64,000 bases of DNA, taken from the NCBI RefSeq assembly GCF_009928525.1, contig NZ_JAABOK010000003.1:62001-126000 (forward strand). The letters are read 5' to 3'. Positions within the stretch are counted from its first letter, which is position 1, and each line of letters starts with the position of its first letter. The stretch comes from Chitinophaga solisilvae (GTDB lineage Bacteria > Bacteroidota > Bacteroidia > Chitinophagales > Chitinophagaceae). Below, piece by piece: positions 52,373 to 60,812 of this stretch. The notes beneath the pieces are model-generated. The model was not told the DNA's origin. It ran no database searches and worked only from the letters and a program-made list of their open reading frames with translations. The position numbers were made by a program, and so were the translations under genes.

Positions 52373-53914
52373 TTAGGGTTCAAACGTAAAATAGGTTTTG
52401 CCGCCTCTTACGTGAACGCGCAGTGGTTCGGCCTGGTGGCTTTCGTTCTGCAGGCGGTCCAGTGCGGTAATGACATATGTATAATTTCTGCCTTTGATAT
52501 AACCGGCATCTTTAAATTCCGGGTCTGGTGATTGTGGTTGTATGCTGATAATTTTCGTAGGGTCGGAAACGTTAATCGCTTCGTTCTGTTCGAAGCGGTA
52601 AAGTACGTATCCTTTGGTGCGGCCGGTGGTATCATCGTCAGTCCAATGAATTTCAAGTCCGCCGGGTCTTTCGAAGGCATCTATAAAATACGGCGGTTCA
52701 GGGGCCGTGTTAGGCAGCCAGGACATTACGGGGCGCAGTGCTGGATATTTGTAGAAATGGTTACGCAGAGAATCTTCTATACCCAGCGGGTTACCGGCAA
52801 ATGATTTGGCGCTGTAAAAAATATCGCCCTGTATGGTATTCAGCGTACGGGCTTCTTCCAGCTGCACTACCAGCTCACGCGGATTTTTCCAGGCAGCGTT
52901 GCTGTTCAGTTTATACACACCGTGTCCTATATATACCTGGCGACCGTAGCCATGCTGGCCCCACCAGTTGAGCAGCACTTCGTAATCGGCCAGGCGGTGA
53001 CCGCGCTCCCAGTACAGTTGCGGGGCTACATAGTCTATCCAGCCTTTCTTCAGCCATTTGAGAATGTCGGCATAAAGATCATCGTAGTTAGACATGCCTC
53101 CGCGGGTGTAGGAGCCTTCCGGATCTTTCTCCCGGTGCCGCCATACGCCAAACGGACTGATACCAAATTTCACCCAGGGCTTTTCAGCTTTGATGGCAGT
53201 ACTCAGCATCTGGATGATGGCGTCTACATTGGCCCGGCGCCAGTCGTCCCTGGCCATGCCATTTCCGTATAGCCGGTACGAGTTATTATCCGGGAAATCC
53301 TTGCCGGGAACACGATAAGGATAAAAGTAATCATCGAAGTGAACAGCATCAATATCGTAGCGCTTTACCACGTCACGGATAACGGTGGTAACGTATTCGC
53401 GGGCTTCCGGAATAGCGGGATCAAAGTACTTTTTATTGTCGTAGTTAACGAACCACTGCGGGCGCAGACGGGTGATATGATCCGGCGTAACACTGCTGCG
53501 GCTGAGGTTGAACACAGCACGATAAGGGTTAAACCATGCATGGAATTCCATGCAGCGTTTATGTGTTTCTTCGATCATGAACTGCAGCGGATCGTAGAAT
53601 GGATTAGGCGCCTGGCCCTGTGTGCCGGTAAGGTACTCGGACCATGGCTCGTATGGGGAAAGGTAGAAGGCGTCTGTCACCGGCCGTATCTGCACAATGA
53701 CTGCGTTCATCCCGTTTCGTTGGTGTCTGTTAAGCAGGTCTATGAATTCCTGCTTCTGTTGTTCGGTACTCAGGCCACGTCTGGAAGGCCAGTCAATATT
53801 TTCGATGGTGGCTACCCATACGGCCCTCAGTTCCCTTTTGGGCGGCAATTGCGCCCAGGCCTGCTGCATCATTCCAATCCAGAGGATTGCGCCTGCTAAT
53901 AATTGCTTTAACAT
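52373..53914 (-). CDS. Secreted glycosyl hydrolase-like 10 (GHL10/YngK) protein
   Basis: A 513-residue exported protein. The signal peptide covers about residues 1-22 (ending QQAWAQ). A TIM-barrel domain of the GHL10/DUF187 type spans about 25-380: PKRELRAVWVATIENIDWP, NAVIVQIRPVTDAFYLSPYEPWSEYLTG, the HAWFNPYRAVFN strand, DAVHFDDYFYPY, and KFGISPFGVWRH. A C-terminal fibronectin type III-like domain (about 410-505) follows. The Asp residues in VHFDDYFYPY are candidates for catalysis. The substrate is probably a bacterial or extracellular polysaccharide; this is inference. It ends 10 bp from element 4. Confidence 0.88.
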   Translation of the reverse strand: MLKQLLAGAILWIGMMQQAWAQLPPKRELRAVWVATIENIDWPSRRGLSTEQQKQEFIDLLNRHQRNGMNAVIVQIRPVTDAFYLSPYEPWSEYLTGTQGQAPNPFYDPLQFMIEETHKRCMEFHAWFNPYRAVFNLSRSSVTPDHITRLRPQWFVNYDNKKYFDPAIPEAREYVTTVIRDVVKRYDIDAVHFDDYFYPYRVPGKDFPDNNSYRLYGNGMARDDWRRANVDAIIQMLSTAIKAEKPWVKFGISPFGVWRHREKDPEGSYTRGGMSNYDDLYADILKWLKKGWIDYVAPQLYWERGHRLADYEVLLNWWGQHGYGRQVYIGHGVYKLNSNAAWKNPRELVVQLEEARTLNTIQGDIFYSAKSFAGNPLGIEDSLRNHFYKYPALRPVMSWLPNTAPEPPYFIDAFERPGGLEIHWTDDDTTGRTKGYVLYRFEQNEAINVSDPTKIISIQPQSPDPEFKDAGYIKGRNYTYVITALDRLQNESHQAEPLRVHVRGGKTYFTFEP

Positions 53915-53985
53915 CTGCCTTACTTTAATCCGTAAGATGCGAAAATAGCAAAAAGGAAGCCGGTTGCTCCATAAATGTGTGATTA

Positions 53986-55854
53986 TTAAGGCTGTTTATT
54001 TATATCCACGCGGAAAGGCTGCGGTGCATAATCTTTCGGCAGATAGTCTGCGGGAATCGTGCTGGCGCTTCCATCGCGGTGTGCGTGGTATTGCGGCGAC
54101 ATAATTTCAATGCCTGCAGCATTGAACTGGTCCTGTATCTGCTGATGCAGGCCGGAATAAATAACAGCCATTTTGTGCGACTGGTCTGTGAAGGCGTTGA
54201 TTTCGTAGGCAACGGAAAAATCGTTCAGCGCGGTCTGCAGCACAAACGGTGGCCTGTCTTTCAGGATACCATCGGTGGCCAGGGCTGCCCTGATGAGCAG
54301 TTCCTGCACCTGTTTCCACGGTACATCGTACCCGATGGTAACCGTTGTATGGAGTATGAGTCCGAGGTCCTTGCTGGAGGAGGTGAAGTTGATGGTGTGG
54401 CCGTTCAGCACACTGGCATTGGGGACGGTGATCTCTTCATTTTTAATGGTGCGCAGGCGTGTTACGAGTAATGTTTTTTCGATCACATCTCCCGTAATAT
54501 CCCCTATTTTAATGCGGTCCCCTATTTTAAAAGGACGCATATACGTAATAACAAAGCCGGCAACAACATTGGATATGGCGGAAGATGAGCCCAGGGAGAA
54601 AAGGATGCCGAGGAATACGGACACACCCTGGAATATTTTGGAATCCGAACCGGGCAGGTATGGGAATATCACTACGAACATAAAGGCATACAGCAGGAAT
54701 TTAATACCACTGGCGGTGGGCATGGCCCAGTCCGCGTAAAAGCCTTTTATCTGGAGGTTGCCGCAGGCAATTTCTGCTGCCAGGTAATTAACGAGCCTGA
54801 CCAGGTAGCGGGTTACAATATAAATGACAAGAATGGTGAGCAGTTTGGGTAGGTACTGCAAAACGCCCGCCAGTATGGCTTTTATAGGAGAAAGTGTCCA
54901 GTCAATGAGTTTGTCGGCAATACCCTTGGTCCAGGGGAAAATGCTGAAAATCAGCGGCAGCGTAATATAGAAGATAAAAAGTATCAGTACGATGCGGATT
55001 ATTTTCAGGGCACTGTAAAAGAGGCCCAGTTGTTTCTGCTGGTTAAGCAGGGCGTAGCCTTTTACTTTTACGCCTTTAAAATATTCTTCCTTGCGCTTGA
55101 TAAGCCGGATGCGGATGCGTTTGAACACGCGGTTGATGCCGTATACGATCAGGCCGAAAATCGCCAGTATCAGGGCCAGCCAACCGATGCGGATCAGTAC
55201 GTTTTTCAGGCTGTTCTGGTCTTTCTGCAGGAGAATTTCCTTCCGCATGATGGCGGCGTATTCTGCGGCAACAGATGATTTGTCGCGTTCCAGCCACAGG
55301 GCATCATCGTCAGTAACCGTCATCAGGATGATATCGTTATAGATAATGTCCACGTTGTTTTCGTTGGCAGCAGGTTTCAGGGAGTCGGCAGCGAAAAAGG
55401 GATCATGTTCCAGCTGCTGCAGTTTCCGTTCAATATTGGCAGCGCGGTCGCTGGGCTGCTGTGCGCCGAGACGGTTGTAGATACGGAACAGCGTATCCTG
55501 GAAGGGAGCCACGGGAATGCCGTTGGTAATGGCTTTCAGCTGTTTTATTCTTTCCAGCTGTTTAACTTTTCTGAGAGAATCTGTCTGGTCTATGTTACGG
55601 AGTTGCTGCTGCAGTTCCTGTTTTCGTTTATCGTTATCATTTTTCAGGGATTCAATCTGTTGCAGCAGGGTGTTTCTTTCAGCGGCATCGGCTTTAACGA
55701 GGGAGTCGTTCTGGCGCAGCAGCTGTGTGGTTTGTTCCAGGTGGGTATTAGTGATAGAGTCTTGCTGTGCTTTGCTGCTGTCTGTTTGCGCAAAGGTGCG
55801 TATAACCGTAGTGGTTAGGACGGCGGTTAAAAATAGAACAATAGACAATTTCAT
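53986..55854 (-). CDS. MscS-family mechanosensitive ion channel with large periplasmic N terminus
   Basis: A 622-residue inner-membrane channel that opens on hypo-osmotic stress. A signal peptide (1-22) and a Gln/Lys/Glu-rich coiled-coil region (about 25-120) precede a helix-rich periplasmic part. Four to five membrane helices follow, with the pore-lining MscS core near residues 400-480: LGSSSAISNVVAGFVITYMRPFKIGDRIKIGDITGDV, the classic beta domain after the pore helix. The C-terminal domain contains IGYDVPWKQVQELL. The long coiled-coil N terminus resembles the extended MscK/MscM group more than minimal MscS. Confidence 0.93.
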   Translation of the reverse strand: MKLSIVLFLTAVLTTTVIRTFAQTDSSKAQQDSITNTHLEQTTQLLRQNDSLVKADAAERNTLLQQIESLKNDNDKRKQELQQQLRNIDQTDSLRKVKQLERIKQLKAITNGIPVAPFQDTLFRIYNRLGAQQPSDRAANIERKLQQLEHDPFFAADSLKPAANENNVDIIYNDIILMTVTDDDALWLERDKSSVAAEYAAIMRKEILLQKDQNSLKNVLIRIGWLALILAIFGLIVYGINRVFKRIRIRLIKRKEEYFKGVKVKGYALLNQQKQLGLFYSALKIIRIVLILFIFYITLPLIFSIFPWTKGIADKLIDWTLSPIKAILAGVLQYLPKLLTILVIYIVTRYLVRLVNYLAAEIACGNLQIKGFYADWAMPTASGIKFLLYAFMFVVIFPYLPGSDSKIFQGVSVFLGILFSLGSSSAISNVVAGFVITYMRPFKIGDRIKIGDITGDVIEKTLLVTRLRTIKNEEITVPNASVLNGHTINFTSSSKDLGLILHTTVTIGYDVPWKQVQELLIRAALATDGILKDRPPFVLQTALNDFSVAYEINAFTDQSHKMAVIYSGLHQQIQDQFNAAGIEIMSPQYHAHRDGSASTIPADYLPKDYAPQPFRVDINKQP

Positions 55855-55969
55855 TCCCGAAGCTTTCTCTTAAAGTACGGAAAATTCCTGTAGCGTGCGC
55901 GGCTGCCGGCGGTGTGTGTGGAAATTTATAAGGGCAGACCAGCCGGAGCTGTGAAGTGATCCGGCGTGA

Positions 55970-56422
55970 TTATACTTTTCTTTGTGTGTATTGCGAGTAA
56001 TCAGGCAGAATCACTTCATAGTCCTGGTGCATCAGCGGAGAGGTCAGCAGGAAGTCGGCCGATGCGCGGTTGCAGGCAACGGGGATATTCCAGACTACGC
56101 CGAGTCTCAGTAGTGCCTTGATATCCGGGTCATGGGGCAGCGCTTCCATGGGGTCCCAGAAGAAGATGATTACATCCAGTGCGCCTTCTGCCACGAGGGC
56201 GCCGATTTGCTGGTCGCCTCCGAGGGGGCCGCTCAGGAGTTTTCTGACGGATACGTCGAGCGCTTCTTCTACCAGCTTGCCGGTAGTACCGGTAGCGTAC
56301 AGTTCGTGGCGGCTCAGCACAGTTTTATTATAGGTGGCCCATTCAATGAGTTCCGCCTTTTTATGATCGTGTGCTATCAAAGCGATCCTTTTGCGTGCTT
56401 TCAGCGTTTTTATTGTTTGCAT
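55970..56422 (-). CDS. mgsA: Methylglyoxal synthase
   Basis: Converts dihydroxyacetone phosphate to methylglyoxal and phosphate, a bypass of lower glycolysis under phosphate limitation. From ATG 56422 the protein has 150 residues, close to the usual 150-155. All family motifs are present: IALIAHDHKKAEL, the phosphate loop ATGTTG (43-48), SGPLGGDQQIGA with catalytic Asp70, FFWDPMEALPHDPD with Asp100, and PVACNRASADFL. The frame is open 64 codons further upstream, but that part has no homologous content. It precedes a gene-free 55 bp and the ferritin gene on the same strand. Confidence 0.95.
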   Translation of the reverse strand: MQTIKTLKARKRIALIAHDHKKAELIEWATYNKTVLSRHELYATGTTGKLVEEALDVSVRKLLSGPLGGDQQIGALVAEGALDVIIFFWDPMEALPHDPDIKALLRLGVVWNIPVACNRASADFLLTSPLMHQDYEVILPDYSQYTQRKV

Positions 56423-56477
56423 ATGATGCAAAAGTAATAGGTGACACGCAAATAATAAATGTAATTTTTGACTAATA

Positions 56478-56993
56478 TTAGTGTTTGTCGCCGGTATCCA
56501 GTGTGGAGAGGTCGCGGTCGAAAATATAGAGACCGCCTTTATCTTCCCCGATGAGCTTGAGTTTATCCAGGATATTCCTGGCCATTCTTTCTTCTTCAAT
56601 CTGCTCGGTGACATACCATTGCATGAAGTTGTGGGTAGAATAATCCTTTTCGCTCAGGCAGATATCCACCAGGTTATTGATTTCTTTTGACACCAGCAGT
56701 TCATGGCTGTACACATGTTCAAAAATGGCATGTATGTTTTTGAATTTCACAGTAGGCTGCTGCAGTGCGGGTACGAGGCCATGACCGCCGCGTTCGTTGA
56801 TAAACTTCAGGAGTTTCAGCATGTGTACTCTTTCCTCATCGGAGTGGCGGTAGAGGAACTGGGCAATACCGTTATAGCCCTGCACTTCCGCCCAGGATGC
56901 CATTGCCAGGTAATATTGGGACGAGGCGGCTTCCATTTCAACCTGTTTGTTCAATGCTGATTCGATGGTCTGGGAGAGTTCTTTTAGTAGCAT
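56478..56993 (-). CDS. ftnA: Ferritin (FtnA-type, non-heme)
   Basis: A 171-residue subunit of a 24-mer iron store. The ferroxidase residues are visible in the four-helix bundle: the Glu of NKQVEMEAASSQYYLAM (helix A), the HSDEERVHMLKL segment with E-x2-H (helix B), and the QWYVTEQIEEERMA segment (helix D). FtnA-like length and the MLLKELSQTIESALNKQ N terminus argue against a bacterioferritin. It lies next to mgsA and opposite the Nfu gene, which also concerns iron. Confidence 0.94.
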   Translation of the reverse strand: MLLKELSQTIESALNKQVEMEAASSQYYLAMASWAEVQGYNGIAQFLYRHSDEERVHMLKLLKFINERGGHGLVPALQQPTVKFKNIHAIFEHVYSHELLVSKEINNLVDICLSEKDYSTHNFMQWYVTEQIEEERMARNILDKLKLIGEDKGGLYIFDRDLSTLDTGDKH

Positions 56994-57120
56994 GGAAGGA
57001 AATTTTAATTTATACCGGGGTGAATAATGACAATCTGCAAAATCAAATCTGCCTATAAGAATATTGTAAAATTCGATAGGTTTTGAGGAGGGCAGGTCTG
57101 AAATTCTGCCCGGAAAATGT

Positions 57121-57128
57121 TACCTTTG
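57121..57128 (+). promoter_or_regulatory. Putative -7 promoter box of the Nfu gene
   Basis: TACCTTTG (TAnnTTTG), 19 nt before the ATG at 57148. No -33 element found at the normal distance. Confidence 0.5.
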
Positions 57129-57147
57129 TAGAGTAAATTAGGATAAA

Positions 57148-57744
57148 ATGATTAAAACAGGAAATCCGATCATCAGCATATACACGGAAATGACGCCCAA
57201 CCCGGAAACCATGAAGTTTGTGGCCAACAAACTGCTGTATCCAGGCAAGAGCATCGATTTTCCTGATGAGGCGAGTGCAAAACCATCGCCGTTAGCGATG
57301 GAGTTATTCAGCTTCCCGTTCATCCGGGGAGTGTTTATCATGGCGAACTTTATTACGCTGACAAAAACCATTGAAACAGACTGGAATGATATAATCCCTA
57401 CAGTGAAAGCCTTCCTGAAGGAATACCTGGAGGATAACCGTCCTGTTATTAACGAAGATGAAGTGGTGGTAACGAAAGATACCGCCAGTAACGAAGTGAG
57501 TGCAGATGACAGCGATGTGGTTAAACGTATCAAGGAATTACTGGAAAACTATGTGAAACCAGCCGTAGAAATGGATGGCGGCGCTATCCAGTTCAAAGAT
57601 TACAACGCCGGCACGGTTACACTGATGTTACAGGGTTCCTGCTCCGGTTGCCCATCTTCCATGATTACGCTGAAAGCCGGTATTGAAGGCATGATGAAAC
57701 GCATGATACCGGAAGTGAAGGAAGTGGTGGCAGAAGCAGAATAA
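57148..57744 (+). CDS. nfuA: Nfu/NifU-type iron-sulfur cluster carrier
   Basis: A 198-residue scaffold or carrier for Fe-S cluster delivery. An N-terminal Nfu_N domain (about 10-95: YTEMTPNPETMKFVANKLL, FPFIRGVFIMANFITLTK) is joined by an acidic linker (about 105-125) to the C-terminal NifU domain, where Cys165 and Cys168 in GSCSGCPSS bind the cluster. The layout is that of eukaryotic Nfu1 and many Bacteroidota Nfu proteins. The symbol is given by function; it lacks the degenerate A-type domain of E. coli NfuA. A TAnnTTTG box and a good terminator frame it as a single transcription unit. Confidence 0.9.
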   Translation: MIKTGNPIISIYTEMTPNPETMKFVANKLLYPGKSIDFPDEASAKPSPLAMELFSFPFIRGVFIMANFITLTKTIETDWNDIIPTVKAFLKEYLEDNRPVINEDEVVVTKDTASNEVSADDSDVVKRIKELLENYVKPAVEMDGGAIQFKDYNAGTVTLMLQGSCSGCPSSMITLKAGIEGMMKRMIPEVKEVVAEAE

Positions 57745-57775
57745 GCCATAGTTGAGTGAATGATAGTGTTAAATG

Positions 57776-57806
57776 AAAGCACAGTCTTAGTGGCTGTGCT
57801 TTTTTA
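57776..57806 (+). terminator. Rho-independent terminator of the Nfu gene
   Basis: Stem AAAGCACAG (57776-57784) with CTGTGCTTT (57794-57802) and a T run to 57806. Confidence 0.88.
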
Positions 57807-57834
57807 TTTCGGATAAAATATAATTAAAGTAACA

Positions 57835-59526
57835 ATGAAAAGGGTTTTGGTTTGGATAACCGGACTGGTTATCACTGCGCATCCGGTATGGGCACAAAAG
57901 AAAAAGAGCATAGACAGTGCATCTGCCGTTATCACCTACGGCTTCAGCAACAACGGAAAAGAAACCGGCGGCAGCCTGCAGCTTATCATTGACCACAACA
58001 GAGCGCACCTGGTTCCCGGCGGCGCAAAACAAAAAGAACAGCAATACCTGCAACTCGATGAAAAAGCCTCCTGGCAGGTACTCAGCACTCCTAACGGTGA
58101 CACGTACACGCTGAAAAAGCCGTTCTCCGAATATGCCACCGCAGAACTACTCCCCGACACAGCTACCATCCTTGGTTATGTCTGCAAAAAAGCAAAACTC
58201 TTCATCCGCTCCAACACCATCGAAGTATGGTATACCAACGCACCGGCACTGAAAGGAACACCTAACATCACCATCGCTCCGGGTCTGGGCCTCGTTCTCC
58301 GCATCGTAAGAAACGGTAACAGCGAAACCATCGCCAGGAAAATAACCTATCGTAAAATTACTGCCGAAGAACTGGCATGGCCATCCAATACAGGCCAGCA
58401 GGTAGACGATGCCGCTTACATGCGCCAGGTGATAGACAGCAGATATACTACCCTGCCCGTTTTCAACCAGGAACAGATCTCCTGGGGTAATCAGACCCCC
58501 AACCCTTCCGGGGACCAGGCAGATAAAGTGTATCACTACGCCGGCGGCACCATCATCCTGAAGAAAATAAAACTGCCCGCACCCAAAAAAGGAGAGAACC
58601 TGTTCGCTGAACTGGTACAGTACTCCAACGGCGACGCATATGACAGAACAGGATCCGTATTCATGATCCCTACCGATAAAGCATCTTCTTTCCTCGACGG
58701 CCTGCAGAAAGGCGCTGCTGCCCTCCCCTTCGTTACTACCGCCAACGGTAAAAAATATCAGGGTATGGTGGCCACCGACAACTATTTCCCGGTACTGGAA
58801 ATACTCCGTTTCTTCACGCCTTTCGGAGTACGCCATTTCAATGACCAGGTGAAAATCAAAGGCTATAACTGGGCGGACTCCGTTGTATACAAACAGGATG
58901 TAACAGAACTGCAACAACGCCTGCAGGGCGATGTATGGATAGGCGTATACATCGGCAACTACGACAAAGGCGGCCATAAAGTAAGCCTCAGCCTCAAGTA
59001 CTACCCGGGTTACGATGATGAAGAAAGCCATGCTTCGCCCAACTGGATATACCCGGCTTTTAATACCACCAACATCATGGAAATGGCCGGACAGGAATAC
59101 GCTACCCTCTTCGATAAAGACTCTCTGACCGTTACCGTCAACATCCCGGAAGGAATTAAGAACCTGCAGCTGCGCTACATCACCACTGGTCATGGCGGCT
59201 GGGGCGGCGGCGATGAATTCAATCCTAAAGAGAATGAAATCTTCATCGATGGAAAAAGAGTTTACCGCTTCATCCCCTGGCGTACAGACTGCGCCACCTA
59301 CCGCCTCTCCAACCCGGCATCCGGTAACTTCGGCAACGGCCTCTCTTCCTCAGACCTGAGCCGCTCCAACTGGTGCCCCGGCACACTCACCCCGCCGGTA
59401 TTCATCTCCCTGCCAGACGTTACTCCCGGTATCCATACCATCAAAGTAGCTATCCCGCAGGGAAAACCGGAAGGTACCAGTCAGAGTTTCTGGAATGTGT
59501 CAGGAACATTAATGGGCAATAAATAA
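57835..59526 (+). CDS. Secreted PNGase F-like domain protein (peptide-N-glycosidase F-related)
   Basis: A 563-residue exported protein (signal peptide 1-21, ending VWAQ). Its N-terminal ~180 residues form a beta-rich domain resembling GLPGLI-family proteins (LLPDTATILGYVCKKAKL, EVWYTNAPALKG, APGLGLVLRI). From about 300 onward it resembles both halves of PNGase F: LEILRFFTPFG, GYNWADSVVYKQDVTELQQRLQGDVWIGVYIG, then LQLRYITTGHGGWGGGDEFNPKENEIFIDG, and the WCPG motif after SRSNWCPGTLTPPVF. PNGase F removes N-linked glycans from glycoproteins; whether its catalytic acidic residues are kept here I could not establish. Element 5 follows the stop codon. Confidence 0.75.
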   Translation: MKRVLVWITGLVITAHPVWAQKKKSIDSASAVITYGFSNNGKETGGSLQLIIDHNRAHLVPGGAKQKEQQYLQLDEKASWQVLSTPNGDTYTLKKPFSEYATAELLPDTATILGYVCKKAKLFIRSNTIEVWYTNAPALKGTPNITIAPGLGLVLRIVRNGNSETIARKITYRKITAEELAWPSNTGQQVDDAAYMRQVIDSRYTTLPVFNQEQISWGNQTPNPSGDQADKVYHYAGGTIILKKIKLPAPKKGENLFAELVQYSNGDAYDRTGSVFMIPTDKASSFLDGLQKGAAALPFVTTANGKKYQGMVATDNYFPVLEILRFFTPFGVRHFNDQVKIKGYNWADSVVYKQDVTELQQRLQGDVWIGVYIGNYDKGGHKVSLSLKYYPGYDDEESHASPNWIYPAFNTTNIMEMAGQEYATLFDKDSLTVTVNIPEGIKNLQLRYITTGHGGWGGGDEFNPKENEIFIDGKRVYRFIPWRTDCATYRLSNPASGNFGNGLSSSDLSRSNWCPGTLTPPVFISLPDVTPGIHTIKVAIPQGKPEGTSQSFWNVSGTLMGNK

Positions 59527-59533
59527 TTACGGG

Positions 59534-59652
59534 TCATTTTATTATTTGATTATTTGAGATTTAATTATTTAAAGCGAAGACCTGAGCGGATAGTTTTCGC
59601 TCAGGTCTTCGCTTTAAATAATTAAATCTCAAATAATCAAATAATAAAATGA
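59534..59652. repeat. Large inverted repeat element 5 (55-bp arms, perfect)
   Basis: 59534-59588 is the exact complement of 59598-59652, with a 9-nt loop. The outer arm contains TTATTTGATTATTTGAGATTT as in elements 2 and 4; the inner part reads AAAGCGAAGACCTGAGCG. It lies between the PNGase F-like gene and pnuC, ending 15 bp before the pnuC ATG. Confidence 0.95.
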
Positions 59653-59667
59653 GCGTAATTTCGTAAG

Positions 59668-60291
59668 ATGAATGAGATCTTTAATGGCATACAAACCGGC
59701 TTGCATGAAATGACGTGGCTGGAAGTGGTGGCGGTTATTTTTGCGGTTTTGTCTGTTATTTTTCAGAAGAAAAATAATATCCTGGTTTATCCTACTGGCA
59801 TTATCAGCACCGGCATTTACACTTATCTGCTTTCGAGAGCGCACTTTAAATTATATGCGGATGCTACGCTGAATGCCTATTACCTGGTGATGAGCATATA
59901 TGGCTGGGTGTATTGGTCAAGGAAGGCTACGCAAAGGCCGGAAGTAAAAATTACACGCAGCAGCCGCAGGGAAATGCTGACAGCGGTTGCCATAGCGCTG
60001 ACAGGCTGGGTGCTGTTTTACCTGTTGCTGGTGAATTTCTCCGATTCCAATGTGCCGGTAATGGATGGCTTTATATCGGCTACAGCCTGCGCCGGTATGT
60101 GGCTGCTGGCAAAACGTAAGCTGGAAAACTGGATACTGTTGAATATCTCCAACTTTGTGGCAGTACCATTGTTGTTCTACAAACATTTATATCTCACGGC
60201 ATTTCTTACCATCTTTTTATTTATCATTGCCCTGTTCGGATATGCAAGCTGGCGTAAGACAGTCATGCAACAGGAAATAGCACATTCATGA
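59668..60291 (+). CDS. pnuC: Nicotinamide riboside transporter PnuC
   Basis: A facilitator for uptake of nicotinamide riboside. The 207 residues contain seven predicted membrane helices and the family features: WLEVVAVIFAVLSVIFQKKNNILVYPTGIIST with the conserved N/P residues, DATLNAYYLVMSIYGWVYW, and C-terminal EEN-region analogue LENWILLNISNFVAVPLLFYK. It overlaps the kinase gene by 4 bp (ATGA), so transport and trapping by phosphorylation are coupled. The start lies 15 bp after element 5, leaving little room for a conventional promoter. Confidence 0.93.
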   Translation: MNEIFNGIQTGLHEMTWLEVVAVIFAVLSVIFQKKNNILVYPTGIISTGIYTYLLSRAHFKLYADATLNAYYLVMSIYGWVYWSRKATQRPEVKITRSSRREMLTAVAIALTGWVLFYLLLVNFSDSNVPVMDGFISATACAGMWLLAKRKLENWILLNISNFVAVPLLFYKHLYLTAFLTIFLFIIALFGYASWRKTVMQQEIAHS

Positions 60292-60809
60292 AAAAAGTTG
60301 TTGTCATAGGGCCTGAGTCAACAGGAAAAAGCACGCTGAGCGCTAAGCTGGCAGCACATTTCAATACCGTATGGACGCCGGAATACGCCAGAGAATACCT
60401 GGACCACCTGGGGCGTCCCTATGAGAAAGATGATTTGCTGGCTATTGCAGAGGGGCAGCTGCAGCTGGAAAGGGAGCAGGCTGCCAGGGCCAGTACTGTA
60501 TTGATTTGTGACACAGACCTATACGTCATAAAGGTCTGGAGCGAACATAAATACGAAGATTGCGACCCCCGCATACTAAAAGAAATTGCAGCGCAGGAGT
60601 GTGACCATTACCTGCTGACCTACATAGATCTTCCCTGGGAAGAAGATCCGCAGCGGGAATACCCCGATCCGGAAATGAGACAGTACTTTTATAATATCTA
60701 CAAGGATATTGTTATCGGCTCCGGTGTAACCTGGACGGATATACGGGGAAGTTTTGACGAACGGGAAGCGCTGGCAATAGCGGCTGTTAACCGGTTATTG
60801 CCATCATAG
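60288..60809 (+). CDS. Nicotinamide riboside kinase-like ATPase (NadR C-terminal domain type)
   Basis: A 173-residue P-loop kinase. Walker A GPESTGKST occupies residues 8-16, then YAREYLDHLGRPYEKDDL, and the DTDLYVIKVWSEHKY segment with the substrate Asp. This is the NadR/Ttd14 AAA_28-type domain found as the ribosylnicotinamide kinase half of NadR. Without the N-terminal adenylyltransferase domain it would make NMN only. The overlap with pnuC fixes the role well: NR enters through PnuC and is trapped as NMN. Adenylation to NAD would need an enzyme outside this window. Confidence 0.88.
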   Translation: MKKVVVIGPESTGKSTLSAKLAAHFNTVWTPEYAREYLDHLGRPYEKDDLLAIAEGQLQLEREQAARASTVLICDTDLYVIKVWSEHKYEDCDPRILKEIAAQECDHYLLTYIDLPWEEDPQREYPDPEMRQYFYNIYKDIVIGSGVTWTDIRGSFDEREALAIAAVNRLLPS

Positions 60810-60812
60810 ACA

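Noticed and set aside
34805-59652. Insertion sequences behind the large inverted repeats
   Set aside because: No transposase gene is found anywhere in the window, and the space between arms is only 9-36 nt, too small for an autonomous element.
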